DNA of 64,000 nt from an uncultured Aquimarina sp. (lineage in GTDB: Bacteria > Bacteroidota > Bacteroidia > Flavobacteriales > Flavobacteriaceae): positions 62,001-126,000 of the forward strand of contig CANMSO010000011.1 in assembly GCA_947500545.1 (NCBI GenBank), given 5' to 3'. The first letter of the stretch is position 1; each line of letters starts with the position of its first letter. The position numbers and the translations under genes were made by a program. The notes under the pieces are model-generated. The model was not told the DNA's origin, did not search any database, and was given only the letters and a program-made list of their open reading frames with translations. Shown here piece by piece: positions 43,897 through 51,371 of this stretch.

Positions 43897-44238
43897 TTAC
43901 CCACTATACTCTTCTTCGCCAACAGGTTCTGATGAAGTATTAATAGAAGCCATATCCCAGCCAGGTACATATCGAACACTTATTGGATCTTCGTTACGCA
44001 ATAAATCAACTATTTGTGGAAAATCAGATTCACTGTAATGTACAGAAATATATCCTGAACTATTTATCGAATCTGTATCAGGCAATGTGGCATCATCTCT
44101 ATGAAAATAAGCAGCTCCAATTAAGCTTCCGTTATCTCGTCTTAATCCTATAATTGCTCTATATCTATAATTTTTACTATTGTTTCCTCCTCCATAATAA
44201 GAGATACTGTACTTTTTAATATTTTCAATTGTTGTCAT
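43897..44238 (-). CDS. uncharacterised 113-residue protein
   Basis: A small cytosolic protein without signal or membrane segments. Visible blocks: ISYYGGGNNSKNYRYRAIIG, LIGAAYFHRDDATLPDTDSI and YISVHYSESDFPQIVDLLRN, ending in an acidic tail. No family recognised. It has its own terminator and converges on the two-TM coiled-coil gene. Confidence 0.65.
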   Translation of the reverse strand: MTTIENIKKYSISYYGGGNNSKNYRYRAIIGLRRDNGSLIGAAYFHRDDATLPDTDSINSSGYISVHYSESDFPQIVDLLRNEDPISVRYVPGWDMASINTSSEPVGEEEYSG

Positions 44239-44440
44239 AAGAAATCGATTTAATTTTTATCTACTACAAAATAAAACCTATACCCTACAAAAAACAACAG
44301 TGATTCACCTAATTGTCATAGGGTTTTTATCCTGATTTTTAACACTTTACCCCTTTTAATTTTATTCTTTTATTAGCGTTAGGCCATGGATTAATGTCGT
44401 ATCTTATAAGGACGTACTAACCCATAAATCACACAATCAC

Positions 44441-44953
44441 ATGCCACGTCAAGCACTATTAGGAGAGCTTCAATTCGAAGCTGAAAACACCAGAAAGCTA
44501 TTTGATTATATATCAAATGATGTATTAGAATACAGACCCAATGACTTTAATTGGACCATTGCTCAACTTGCAGCTCATACCACTGAAATCTACCATTGGT
44601 GGGACAGTACTTTAAATGAGGAAATACTTGAGATGAGCACGTATAAATACGACAAAGGAGATATTTCTACTATAGAAGCTATCAAAGAAAAATTGGAAGA
44701 AAACATTGCCCAAGCCGTAAAAAGTTTAGAAAACTATCCCGAAAAAAAGTTTAATGAAATGTGGACAATGAAAAACCAAGGAGTAGAATTAATGCCAGCT
44801 ATGCCAAGAATCCAAGTAATTAGAGGATTCTTAATGAACCACCTTTACCACCACAGAGGAGAACTAATCGCATATTTAAGAGCCAACGGAAAACCAGTTC
44901 CCGGATTATATGGTCCCTCATACGAAGAGCAAATGACTATGGAAAAAGTATAA
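44441..44953 (+). CDS. DinB family protein
   Basis: A 170-residue four-helix DinB-like protein. Likely metal ligands are His in AAHTTEIYHWW and His in NHLYHHRGEL, the canonical HX3H-type C-terminal motif. DinB-fold proteins are metal-dependent thiol transferases or related enzymes; the activity of this one is unknown. Monocistronic with a terminator. Confidence 0.9.
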   Translation: MPRQALLGELQFEAENTRKLFDYISNDVLEYRPNDFNWTIAQLAAHTTEIYHWWDSTLNEEILEMSTYKYDKGDISTIEAIKEKLEENIAQAVKSLENYPEKKFNEMWTMKNQGVELMPAMPRIQVIRGFLMNHLYHHRGELIAYLRANGKPVPGLYGPSYEEQMTMEKV

Positions 44954-44986
44954 ATAATCTCTTCCCTATATAATGTTTCCTCACAA

Positions 44987-45014
44987 GCACCGGTATACTA
45001 CCGGTGTTTTTTTG
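44987..45014 (+). terminator. terminator after the DinB-like gene
   Basis: CACCGGTA and TACCGGTG stem with a 2-3 base loop followed by T7. Confidence 0.88.
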
Positions 45015-45128
45015 CCTAAAAATCAACACTTCTGATGTTTTATGTGCACCATATCACTAATTATTCAAAAATGAAATTCTTATCTTTAATAACTGTAATG
45101 TTACCACACAAAAAACGACTTACAATAT

Positions 45129-45977
45129 ATGATCAAAGAGTTTAAAGAATTTTCTACAGGAGCTTTGTTAAAAGTAGCTAACGAAGAACTACTACATACA
45201 TATACAAAATCAAAACTTATCGGAGACTATACATTTATCTGGCCCAGAGAAACTGAAATGCTGATAGAAGTAGACGGGATAGCTATTACGGTAGAGAATG
45301 ACAATGTTGTAGTACTTACCCCTAATCAGTATTTTAAATTTATTAGTGGGTCTGATCTTATCGTATATCAATTTAACCGTGAGTTTTATTGTATAAAAGA
45401 TCATGATAAAGAAGTAAGCTGCATGGGCGTACTCTTTCACGGTACTAGTGATATTTCTATAGTAAAACTAGATACTGTAGAGCACAACAAATTAGACCAG
45501 TTACATAGGGTGTTTTTGGATGAGTTGGATACTGTAGATACCATACAAGCAGAAATGCTACGCATGCTTATGGCAAGGTTTATTATAACCACCACCCGAC
45601 TTATTAAACAACAAAGCAATTTTAGCGAGCTTGATGATCAAGTAGATTTGATAAGACAGTTTAATATTTTGGTAGATACTCACTTTAGACAAGAACATTC
45701 TGTAGCATTTTATGCCGAAAAATTGTTTAAATCACCCAAGACATTGTCAAACAATTTTGTTAAACTTAAGAAAAGTCCTTTGCAGATCGTTCATGATCGC
45801 GTAATTTTGGAGGCCAAACGCCTACTTATATATACCGACAAGACCGCTAAGGAGATTGCATATGAAATTGGTTTTGAAGATGCATCTCACCTTAGCAGAA
45901 TGTTTAAAAAACATACATCTTTTTCCCCTTCAGAGTTTAAAAAACAACTCAAATTAGAGACGATAGGGAACTATTGA
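45129..45977 (+). CDS. AraC-family transcriptional regulator
   Basis: A 282-residue regulator. The N-terminal 150 residues are a sensory domain (FIWPRETEMLIEVDGIAITV and later ISGSDLIVYQFNREFYCIKD). The C-terminal double HTH contains QEHSVAFYAEKLFKSPKTLS and AKEIAYEIGFEDASHLSRMF followed by KKHTSFSPSEFK. Three downstream promoters (46 to 47.4 kb) share a 29-bp element at constant distance from the -7, the first of which overlaps this gene's stop codon. It is the likely activator of that group. Inducer unknown. Confidence 0.92.
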   Translation: MIKEFKEFSTGALLKVANEELLHTYTKSKLIGDYTFIWPRETEMLIEVDGIAITVENDNVVVLTPNQYFKFISGSDLIVYQFNREFYCIKDHDKEVSCMGVLFHGTSDISIVKLDTVEHNKLDQLHRVFLDELDTVDTIQAEMLRMLMARFIITTTRLIKQQSNFSELDDQVDLIRQFNILVDTHFRQEHSVAFYAEKLFKSPKTLSNNFVKLKKSPLQIVHDRVILEAKRLLIYTDKTAKEIAYEIGFEDASHLSRMFKKHTSFSPSEFKKQLKLETIGNY

Positions 45978-45994
45978 CAAACGTTCAGGAAAAA
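45966..45994 (+). promoter_or_regulatory. AraC-type box 1
   Basis: GGGAA-N3-TTGACAA-N7-GGAAAAA. It straddles the stop codon of the araC-type gene. A -7-like CAACTTTG ends at 46031, 57 bp from the TTGACAA start, as in boxes 2 and 3. Confidence 0.6.
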
Positions 45995-46089
45995 GGTACA
46001 TGTACTATTATTTGTTTTCGCCCCAACTTTGTAGTGTAGATTAATAATGAATTACCGGAAAATTGTTTTCTGGGGAAAGGAGACTAGAT

Positions 46090-46575
46090 ATGAAAACTTC
46101 AATACATAACCTCAAAATAGGATTATACAGTATGTCCTTTTTAATAATTACTTTAAGTAATGCTCAAGTCACATACGAGGATGAATTAGAAACTGTATAC
46201 CTTAATGACCAAATCGAAGAAGTTGTATACACTAATAATTTTAGTGGTTTTAATAAAGATTTAATTGCTACTGATGAGATCAATTTTAATATCGAAATCA
46301 GAAAAGCAAAAGAAGATAATAGCTATTTACTGTTTCTGTCTGAAAGAAGCAACCTAGAAATCATGACCGTTGCCTACCTAAAGACTATACGCAAAGGAGC
46401 CAACAGAAGCACTGACCCTGAGGCTTTTGCATCGTATCTTAGAGATAGACTTCCAGAGTTAATAAATCAATTTAGAAAAGATAATAACCTAGAAGAATTG
46501 TATAATATCTCAAGAAAGAATACTTTTAACGGTAAGATTGACGCTTTACCAAGTGTTCTTTCTATAGATTTCTAA
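46090..46575 (+). CDS. uncharacterised exported protein under AraC box 1
   Basis: 161 residues from the ATG at 46090; the open frame from 46063 would add nine residues before the signal. Signal peptide ends about LIITLSNAQ. Mature protein includes YEDELETVYLNDQIEEVVYT, FNIEIRKAKEDNSYLLFLSE and DRLPELINQFRKDNNLEELY. No family recognised. First gene behind box 1, followed 26 bp on by the DoxX-like gene. Confidence 0.72.
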   Translation: MKTSIHNLKIGLYSMSFLIITLSNAQVTYEDELETVYLNDQIEEVVYTNNFSGFNKDLIATDEINFNIEIRKAKEDNSYLLFLSERSNLEIMTVAYLKTIRKGANRSTDPEAFASYLRDRLPELINQFRKDNNLEELYNISRKNTFNGKIDALPSVLSIDF

Positions 46576-46601
46576 ACAAAAAAGTAAATACAAACTCAAA
46601 A

Positions 46602-46973
46602 ATGAAAAAGATCTTACCCCTATTGCTGCGGATTACCGTAGCAATAATCTTGATCCAAACACTCAGATTTAAATTTACCGCTCATCCCGATAGTGTATAT
46701 ATATTCACTAAGGTAGGTTTGGAGCCTTATGGTAGAATAGGTACCGGAATTGTAGAATTAATTTCCGGAATTTTACTCTTAATACCTAAAACCGTCTGGA
46801 TTGGAGCAATATTAACACTAGGAATTATTGGTGGAGCAATAATGATGCATGTTACTAGATTGGGAATTGAAATCAACAATGATGGCGGAACACTTTTTAT
46901 TACCGCCTTGTTGACTTTTGTTCTAAGTGCAATTATTCTTTGGTTAAATAGAAAAGAAATCAAGTTTTTCTAA
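46602..46973 (+). CDS. DoxX-like membrane protein
   Basis: A 123-residue protein with four hydrophobic helices (LLLRITVAIILIQTLRFKFT, GTGIVELISGILLLIPKTVW, IGAILTLGIIGGAIMMHVTR, FITALLTFVLSAIILWL), the DoxX family layout, with ELISGILLLIP as the typical motif. DoxX proteins are linked to oxidative-stress complexes in some bacteria. Cotranscribed with the exported protein before it and closed by a terminator. Confidence 0.85.
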   Translation: MKKILPLLLRITVAIILIQTLRFKFTAHPDSVYIFTKVGLEPYGRIGTGIVELISGILLLIPKTVWIGAILTLGIIGGAIMMHVTRLGIEINNDGGTLFITALLTFVLSAIILWLNRKEIKFF

Positions 46974-47006
46974 TACAACATCATCATTATTATTATTAAA
47001 AACAAT

Positions 47007-47034
47007 AAACCGTTGCAATTGCAGCGGTTTTTTT
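47007..47034 (+). terminator. terminator after the DoxX-like gene
   Basis: AAACCGTTGC and GCAGCGGTTT stem with AATT loop and one G-T pair, followed by a T run. Confidence 0.85.
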
Positions 47035-47040
47035 ATATCC

Positions 47041-47069
47041 GGGAAGTATTGACAAGCTCTCGGGAAAAA
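47041..47069 (+). promoter_or_regulatory. AraC-type box 2
   Basis: GGGAA-N3-TTGACAA-N7-GGAAAAA. CATCTTTG ends at 47106, 57 bp from the TTGACAA start. It directly follows a terminator, so the next small gene has its own promoter. Confidence 0.65.
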
Positions 47070-47133
47070 CAACCATTTTCTTACCCTTATTGATGATGCA
47101 TCTTTGTACTGTTAATTTAAAACAATAAATAAG

Positions 47134-47289
47134 ATGAGTATTCAAAATAAATCAATTTTCAATTTAATAGAGATCTTTCGCCAAGGAAGAAAAAAAGTAA
47201 TCAATACCATATCTCCTAAAACGCATTGTGAGCAAAAAGCCATTCATGATTTCTATTGTGATACAGAAAAACCTTTTGTAAAACAATAA
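47134..47289 (+). CDS. 51-residue small protein under AraC box 2
   Basis: ATG at 47134, stop at 47287-47289. Begins SIQNKSIFNLIEIFRQGRKK and ends IHDFYCDTEKPFVKQ; Cys32 and Cys42 are the only cysteines. No signal peptide. It is supported by a dedicated promoter with box 2, a terminator just before it and box 3 just after it. Function and family unknown. Confidence 0.65.
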   Translation: MSIQNKSIFNLIEIFRQGRKKVINTISPKTHCEQKAIHDFYCDTEKPFVKQ

Positions 47290-47300
47290 AAATTAAAATC

Positions 47301-47329
47301 GGGAAGATTTGACAATCTATCGGGAAAAA
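47301..47329 (+). promoter_or_regulatory. AraC-type box 3
   Basis: GGGAA-N3-TTGACAA-N7-GGAAAAA. GATCTTTG ends at 47366, again 57 bp from the TTGACAA start. Sequence downstream of the -7 (GTACnGnTAATTTAAAACAA-like) is also shared with box 2. Confidence 0.65.
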
Positions 47330-47416
47330 CGAACATTTTTTAACTACTATTTCTAGATGATCTTTGTACCGATAATTTAAAACAACAAAATAATAACAAT
47401 ATTAAAAATAAAAATT

Positions 47417-47965
47417 ATGAGCACATTTAATGTACCAACCAGAGAAGAAGTAAGCGCTAACAATCAAGCGATATTTGACAACCTTAATAAAGCGTTGGGA
47501 TTTGTTCCTAATCTATTTGCAACCTATGCACATAGTGATACCGCTTTAGAAAATTACTTAAATTTTTCAAATGCAAAAACTTCACTTTCTAATAAAGAAA
47601 AAGAAGCAGTTAATCTAGCCGTTAGTCAAGTAAATGGATGTGACTACTGTTTATCTGCCCACACAGCTATTGGAAAGATGAATGGTTTTACTGATGAGCA
47701 AATATTAGAGCTTAGAGCAGGAAACGCTTCTTTTGATACTAAACTTGATGCATTGGCAACATTAGCCAAAAACATCACAGAAAATAGAGGTAATGCAGAC
47801 CAAAATGTAATCGACGGCTTTTTTGCAGCGGGATATACAAAAGGAAATTTGATAGATACAATTGTATTGGTGGGAGACAAAACCATCTCTAACTACATCA
47901 ACAATACAACTCAAATCCCGGTAGATTTTCCAGCTGTGCAACCACTAGAAACTGCTTCAGTATAA
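47417..47965 (+). CDS. carboxymuconolactone decarboxylase family (AhpD-like) protein
   Basis: A 182-residue all-helical protein. The AhpD-type redox motif is VNGCDYCLSAHTAIGK, with CxxC and a following His, typical of alkylhydroperoxidase-like members of the family. Likely an antioxidant thiol enzyme; physiological partner unknown. Driven from box 3 and followed by a terminator. Together with the DoxX-like protein and the DJ-1 protein nearby it gives the region a redox-stress character. Confidence 0.92.
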   Translation: MSTFNVPTREEVSANNQAIFDNLNKALGFVPNLFATYAHSDTALENYLNFSNAKTSLSNKEKEAVNLAVSQVNGCDYCLSAHTAIGKMNGFTDEQILELRAGNASFDTKLDALATLAKNITENRGNADQNVIDGFFAAGYTKGNLIDTIVLVGDKTISNYINNTTQIPVDFPAVQPLETASV

Positions 47966-47998
47966 TTGTAAACACATAAGATAGTTACCCCTAATACT

Positions 47999-48044
47999 CC
48001 TGAAAGAGACAGGGTTTAACAGCTTTCTCTTTCAGGAACTTTTT
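47999..48044 (+). terminator. terminator after the AhpD-like gene
   Basis: CCTGAAAGAGA and TCTCTTTCAGG form a perfect 11-bp stem over a 16-nt loop, then AACTTTTT. Confidence 0.85.
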
Positions 48045-48082
48045 AAAAATTAGTAAATCATTAAAATAAATAGTTAAAAATT

Positions 48083-48451
48083 ATGAAAAAATTAATCACA
48101 TTATTCGCATTCGTACTAGCAATCACATTTAATGCTCAGGCACAAGAAGTAAAGACTGTTTCCTTAGAACAAACAAAAGGAGAGTTTAAACAGAAAGAAA
48201 TAAAACTATCAGAAGGAAGCTATGTTTTTAACATTACAAATAACCAAGCAGGAACAGATGTAGGTTTTGTATTAGTACCTGAAGGAAAAGATGCTTCTGA
48301 TGCTAAAAATCATATTAAAGAAGCTTATGTAACCAAAGTGGTTGCTGAAGGTAAAACTGAAAAATCAAATACCGTTACATTACAAAAAGGAACCTATAAA
48401 TATTTCTGTCCTTTGAATAAAACTCCTCAATATAAACTAGTCGTAGAGTAA
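48083..48451 (+). CDS. exported cupredoxin-like protein
   Basis: A 122-residue protein with signal peptide (KKLITLFAFVLAITFNAQAQ). The mature domain has the strand pattern of a cupredoxin (GSYVFNITNNQAGTDVGFVL, TVTLQKGTYKYFCPLNKTPQ) with a single Cys in YFCPL, but His ligands are not clearly placed, so copper binding is uncertain. Monocistronic between two terminators. Confidence 0.8.
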   Translation: MKKLITLFAFVLAITFNAQAQEVKTVSLEQTKGEFKQKEIKLSEGSYVFNITNNQAGTDVGFVLVPEGKDASDAKNHIKEAYVTKVVAEGKTEKSNTVTLQKGTYKYFCPLNKTPQYKLVVE

Positions 48452-48472
48452 TATTTTTATAAAATCGAACTT

Positions 48473-48501
48473 AAAAGCTTCCTTAACCGGAAGCTTTTTT
48501 T
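48473..48501 (+). terminator. terminator after the cupredoxin-like gene
   Basis: AAAGCTTCC and GGAAGCTTT stem with a 6-nt loop and a T7 tail, directly before the Crp-type gene. Confidence 0.88.
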
Positions 48502-48516
48502 GTTTATTTTAGCAAT

Positions 48517-49095
48517 ATGTATCCGGAAATTGAGAAACATATTTCAAAATACGTGACATTGACTTTAGAAGAATCAGAACGGTTTTCTTCTATTTTGATT
48601 CATAAAAAACTTCGAAAGAGGCAATATCTTATACAAGAAGGTGATGCCGTACAATATGAATATTATGTGATCAAAGGTTGTCTTAAAGCTTTTGAAGTAG
48701 ATCATTTAGGTAATGAACATATCGTACAATTTGCAATTGAAGACTGGTGGATAAGCGATTTTAAAGCATTTTTTAAAGAAGATAAAGCTAGTTTAAATAT
48801 AGACTGTATTGAAGATTCTGAACTGATAGGTATCAAAAAGTCCGATCTCGAACAATTATACTTAGATGTCCCAAAATTTGATCGTCTTTTCCGTATAAAA
48901 CTTACGAATGCCTTTGTTTCTTTGCAAGATCGTATTTTGTCTTCTCTTGAAAAAACAAGTTCCGAACGCTATTTAGAATTTCTAAAAACATATCCTAACA
49001 TAGAACAACGAGTCCCTAATTACCTCATTGCAAATTATTTAGGCATTAAGCCGGAAAGTCTCAGTAGGCTTCGTAGACAAATAATTTCTTCTTAA
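48517..49095 (+). CDS. Crp/Fnr-family transcriptional regulator
   Basis: A 192-residue regulator: cyclic-nucleotide-binding-like N-terminus (RQYLIQEGDAVQYEYYVIKG, FAIEDWWISDF) and a C-terminal winged helix (VPNYLIANYLGIKPESLSRL). No Fe-S cysteines. Such short Bacteroidota members usually control neighbouring redox or detoxification genes. The DJ-1/SnoaL pair follows 100 bp on, and two direct repeats lie between. Confidence 0.92.
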   Translation: MYPEIEKHISKYVTLTLEESERFSSILIHKKLRKRQYLIQEGDAVQYEYYVIKGCLKAFEVDHLGNEHIVQFAIEDWWISDFKAFFKEDKASLNIDCIEDSELIGIKKSDLEQLYLDVPKFDRLFRIKLTNAFVSLQDRILSSLEKTSSERYLEFLKTYPNIEQRVPNYLIANYLGIKPESLSRLRRQIISS

Positions 49096-49129
49096 CATAA
49101 GTCAATAAAATTTCATAACATACGTCAAT
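49096..49129 (+). promoter_or_regulatory. direct repeat upstream of the DJ-1 gene
   Basis: CATAAGTCAAT (49096-49106) and CATACGTCAAT (49119-49129), 23 bp apart, about two helical turns, upstream of a GATATTTG -7-like element. Possible site for the Crp-type regulator. Confidence 0.4.
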
Positions 49130-49195
49130 CATTTTATTATCATACAGTTATGATATTTGTAATGTAAAAATTATAAACATCAAAACACAAATAAA

Positions 49196-49888
49196 ATGAA
49201 AAATCTCAAAGTCTTATTAATTACTACATCACACAATCAACTTGGTAACACATCAGAAAAAACGGGTGTATGGCTAGAGGAATTAGCAGGTCCTTACTTT
49301 CAATATCTTGATCAGGGAGCCGACATAGCAATAGCCTCTCCAAAAGGCGGAATTGTTCCTCTAGATCCCAAAAGTGAACTCCCAGAATGGCAAACAGAAT
49401 TTACTAGGCGTTTTAATCAAGATACAACAGCTCTAAAGGCAATAAAGAATACCTTTAAAATTTCAGATATCAATCCATCAGAATTTGATATTCTTTTCTT
49501 TCCCGGTGGTCATGGACCTATGTGGGATTTGGGCGATAATCCAGAGGTTGCAAATTTAATCAACGGTTTTAATAGCCATGATAAACCTATTGGGCTAGTT
49601 TGTCATGGAGTAGTTGCTTTAAAAGGAGTAAAAACAAAAGATGGAAGTTCGTTTGTAAAAGGTAAACGATTAACATCTTTTACCAATACCGAAGAAGAAG
49701 CGGTAGGTTTAACAGAGGTGGTTCCTTTCTTATTAGAAACTGAACTTATAAATGAAGGCGCTATCTATCGTAAAGGAAACGATTGGAGCGAATTTACAAT
49801 TGAAGATGGAAACTTAATTACAGGACAAAACCCTCAATCTTCTGTTCTAGCGGCACAAAAAACCTTAGAACTTATTACTGCTAAATAA
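49196..49888 (+). CDS. DJ-1/PfpI family protein (type 1 glutamine amidotransferase-like)
   Basis: A 230-residue protein of the Hsp31/DJ-1 group: LLITTSHNQLG, DILFFPGGHGPMWDL and the nucleophile elbow GLVCHGVVAL with the reactive Cys. The size and the FPGGHGPMWD motif fit the Hsp31/glyoxalase III-like branch, which acts on reactive dicarbonyls or proteins damaged by them. Followed 26 bp on by a SnoaL-like gene. Confidence 0.92.
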   Translation: MKNLKVLLITTSHNQLGNTSEKTGVWLEELAGPYFQYLDQGADIAIASPKGGIVPLDPKSELPEWQTEFTRRFNQDTTALKAIKNTFKISDINPSEFDILFFPGGHGPMWDLGDNPEVANLINGFNSHDKPIGLVCHGVVALKGVKTKDGSSFVKGKRLTSFTNTEEEAVGLTEVVPFLLETELINEGAIYRKGNDWSEFTIEDGNLITGQNPQSSVLAAQKTLELITAK

Positions 49889-49914
49889 TATATTAACTCA
49901 AAAAATTAGAAATC

Positions 49915-50394
49915 ATGACAACACAAAACTTAAATCATTACACTCAAAAAAACATAGATGATAGAAAAACAGTAGCAACCTCCTTCTTTGAGGCATATAA
50001 AAAACATGATCTTGACACTGCTGTTTCTTATGCTACTCCAAATGCTACATTCAGATATATCCCACTTGGTGAAAACGGAATAGGCAAAATTTATGCGAAC
50101 GAAGGAATAACCTGGAAAGATATTGCAACAGCATTGATAACTGCATTTCCTGATTTATCTAATGATGTAAAAAGTATAACTGTCGATAATGAAGGCAATG
50201 CAATAGTACGTGTATTCATTCATGGCACTCAAGAAAATGAAATTCTAGGTATCCCAAGTAAAGGTAAATATTATAATACTGAGCATTTATTTGTCCTTAA
50301 AATTAACAATTACAATAAAATTGAAAATATTATTTGTTTTTGGGATAATTGGGATTGGTTCCAACAAATTGGATTCAACCCTACAAACAACTAG
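49915..50394 (+). CDS. SnoaL-like NTF2-fold protein
   Basis: A 159-residue single-domain protein of the ester cyclase/SnoaL type: VATSFFEAYKKHDLDTAVSY, ITWKDIATALITAFPDLSND and NIICFWDNWDWFQQIGF. Binding or catalytic role unknown. Cotranscribed with the DJ-1 gene by spacing. Confidence 0.88.
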   Translation: MTTQNLNHYTQKNIDDRKTVATSFFEAYKKHDLDTAVSYATPNATFRYIPLGENGIGKIYANEGITWKDIATALITAFPDLSNDVKSITVDNEGNAIVRVFIHGTQENEILGIPSKGKYYNTEHLFVLKINNYNKIENIICFWDNWDWFQQIGFNPTNN

Positions 50395-50569
50395 ATATAT
50401 TTGATGTCACAAAAAAGAGATTTTATTTTCTTTAATCTTAAAATTAACCGTTCATTCAACACAGTCTTACATTAAAAACAGTACTTATTTAAACTACATA
50501 AAGTCAACATCAAAACAATTTTAAGATTTTCGACTGCAAAATTTTTAAAATAATAATTATCAAACCCTA

Positions 50570-50603
50570 AAACCTTGTTAATCTAGATTAGCAAGGTTTT
50601 TCT
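50570..50603 (+). terminator. terminator upstream of the 50634 lipoprotein gene
   Basis: AACCTTGTTAATC and GATTAGCAAGGTT stem with a 2-base loop and a T5 tail, 176 bp after the SnoaL-like stop; probably ends that operon. Confidence 0.78.
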
Positions 50604-50633
50604 TTTTATATTTTAGCTAAAAACTAACCTGAA

Positions 50634-51359
50634 ATGAAAAAATTTATCCCAGTCGTATTACTATCGTTCTTATTTGTAGCTTGTAAAACAGAAACAAAAA
50701 AAGAGAAGAATTATGAAGATGAAGTTGAAATAAGAAACCCAGAACCAATTGCAGATAATAATAAAGAGAAAATGCTTACCGCTGCAGAAGCTATTGCAAA
50801 TGCTAATGGATTTAAAAATTGGAGCAAGGTTAAAGAAATTAAGTTTGTTTTTAATGTAGATAAAGACACAACTCATTTTGAACGCTCATGGGTCTGGAAA
50901 CCAAAAGAAAATCTAGTTACATTAACTTCTGAAAAGGATACAATTACTTATAATAGAACTAAAATCGATAGTATTTCTCAAAAAGCCGATCAAGGATTTA
51001 TAAATGATAAGTATTGGTTATTAGCACCTTTTAATTTGGCTTGGGATGCTGCAAGTTTTACTTCAGAACATCAATTAAAAGCAATTGCACCTATTAGCAA
51101 TAAAGAAATGCAAAAATTAACTATAATCTACAAAAGCGAAGGAGGCTATACTCCTGGAGACGCTTATGATTTTTATTTTGAAGGAGATTTTATTATCAAA
51201 GAATGGGTATTTAGACAAAAAAATACTGAAGCTCCATCCTTAATTACATCTTGGGAAGATTATAGTGATTACAACGGTATCAAGATTGCCAAAACTCACA
51301 AGCGAAATGAAGGTGACTGGACATTACATTTTACAGGAATTGAGGTAATTACTGAATAA
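50634..51359 (+). CDS. uncharacterised lipoprotein
   Basis: A 241-residue exported lipoprotein (lipobox LFVAC, Cys17) with a Lys/Glu/Thr linker. The mature part (ANGFKNWSKVKEIKFVFNVD, TTHFERSWVWKPKENLVTLT, YDFYFEGDFIIKEWVFRQKN) looks like an outer-membrane-associated beta-rich fold. No family assigned. Converges on the MFS transporter gene. Confidence 0.75.
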   Translation: MKKFIPVVLLSFLFVACKTETKKEKNYEDEVEIRNPEPIADNNKEKMLTAAEAIANANGFKNWSKVKEIKFVFNVDKDTTHFERSWVWKPKENLVTLTSEKDTITYNRTKIDSISQKADQGFINDKYWLLAPFNLAWDAASFTSEHQLKAIAPISNKEMQKLTIIYKSEGGYTPGDAYDFYFEGDFIIKEWVFRQKNTEAPSLITSWEDYSDYNGIKIAKTHKRNEGDWTLHFTGIEVITE

Positions 51360-51371
51360 AATATAGATTTC

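Noticed and set aside
45974..45980. TTGACAA in the three AraC boxes as a sigma70 -35 element
   Set aside because: It lies 57 bp from the end of the -7 element, too far for a -35, and Bacteroidota promoters use a -33/-7 pair; a regulator site explains it better.
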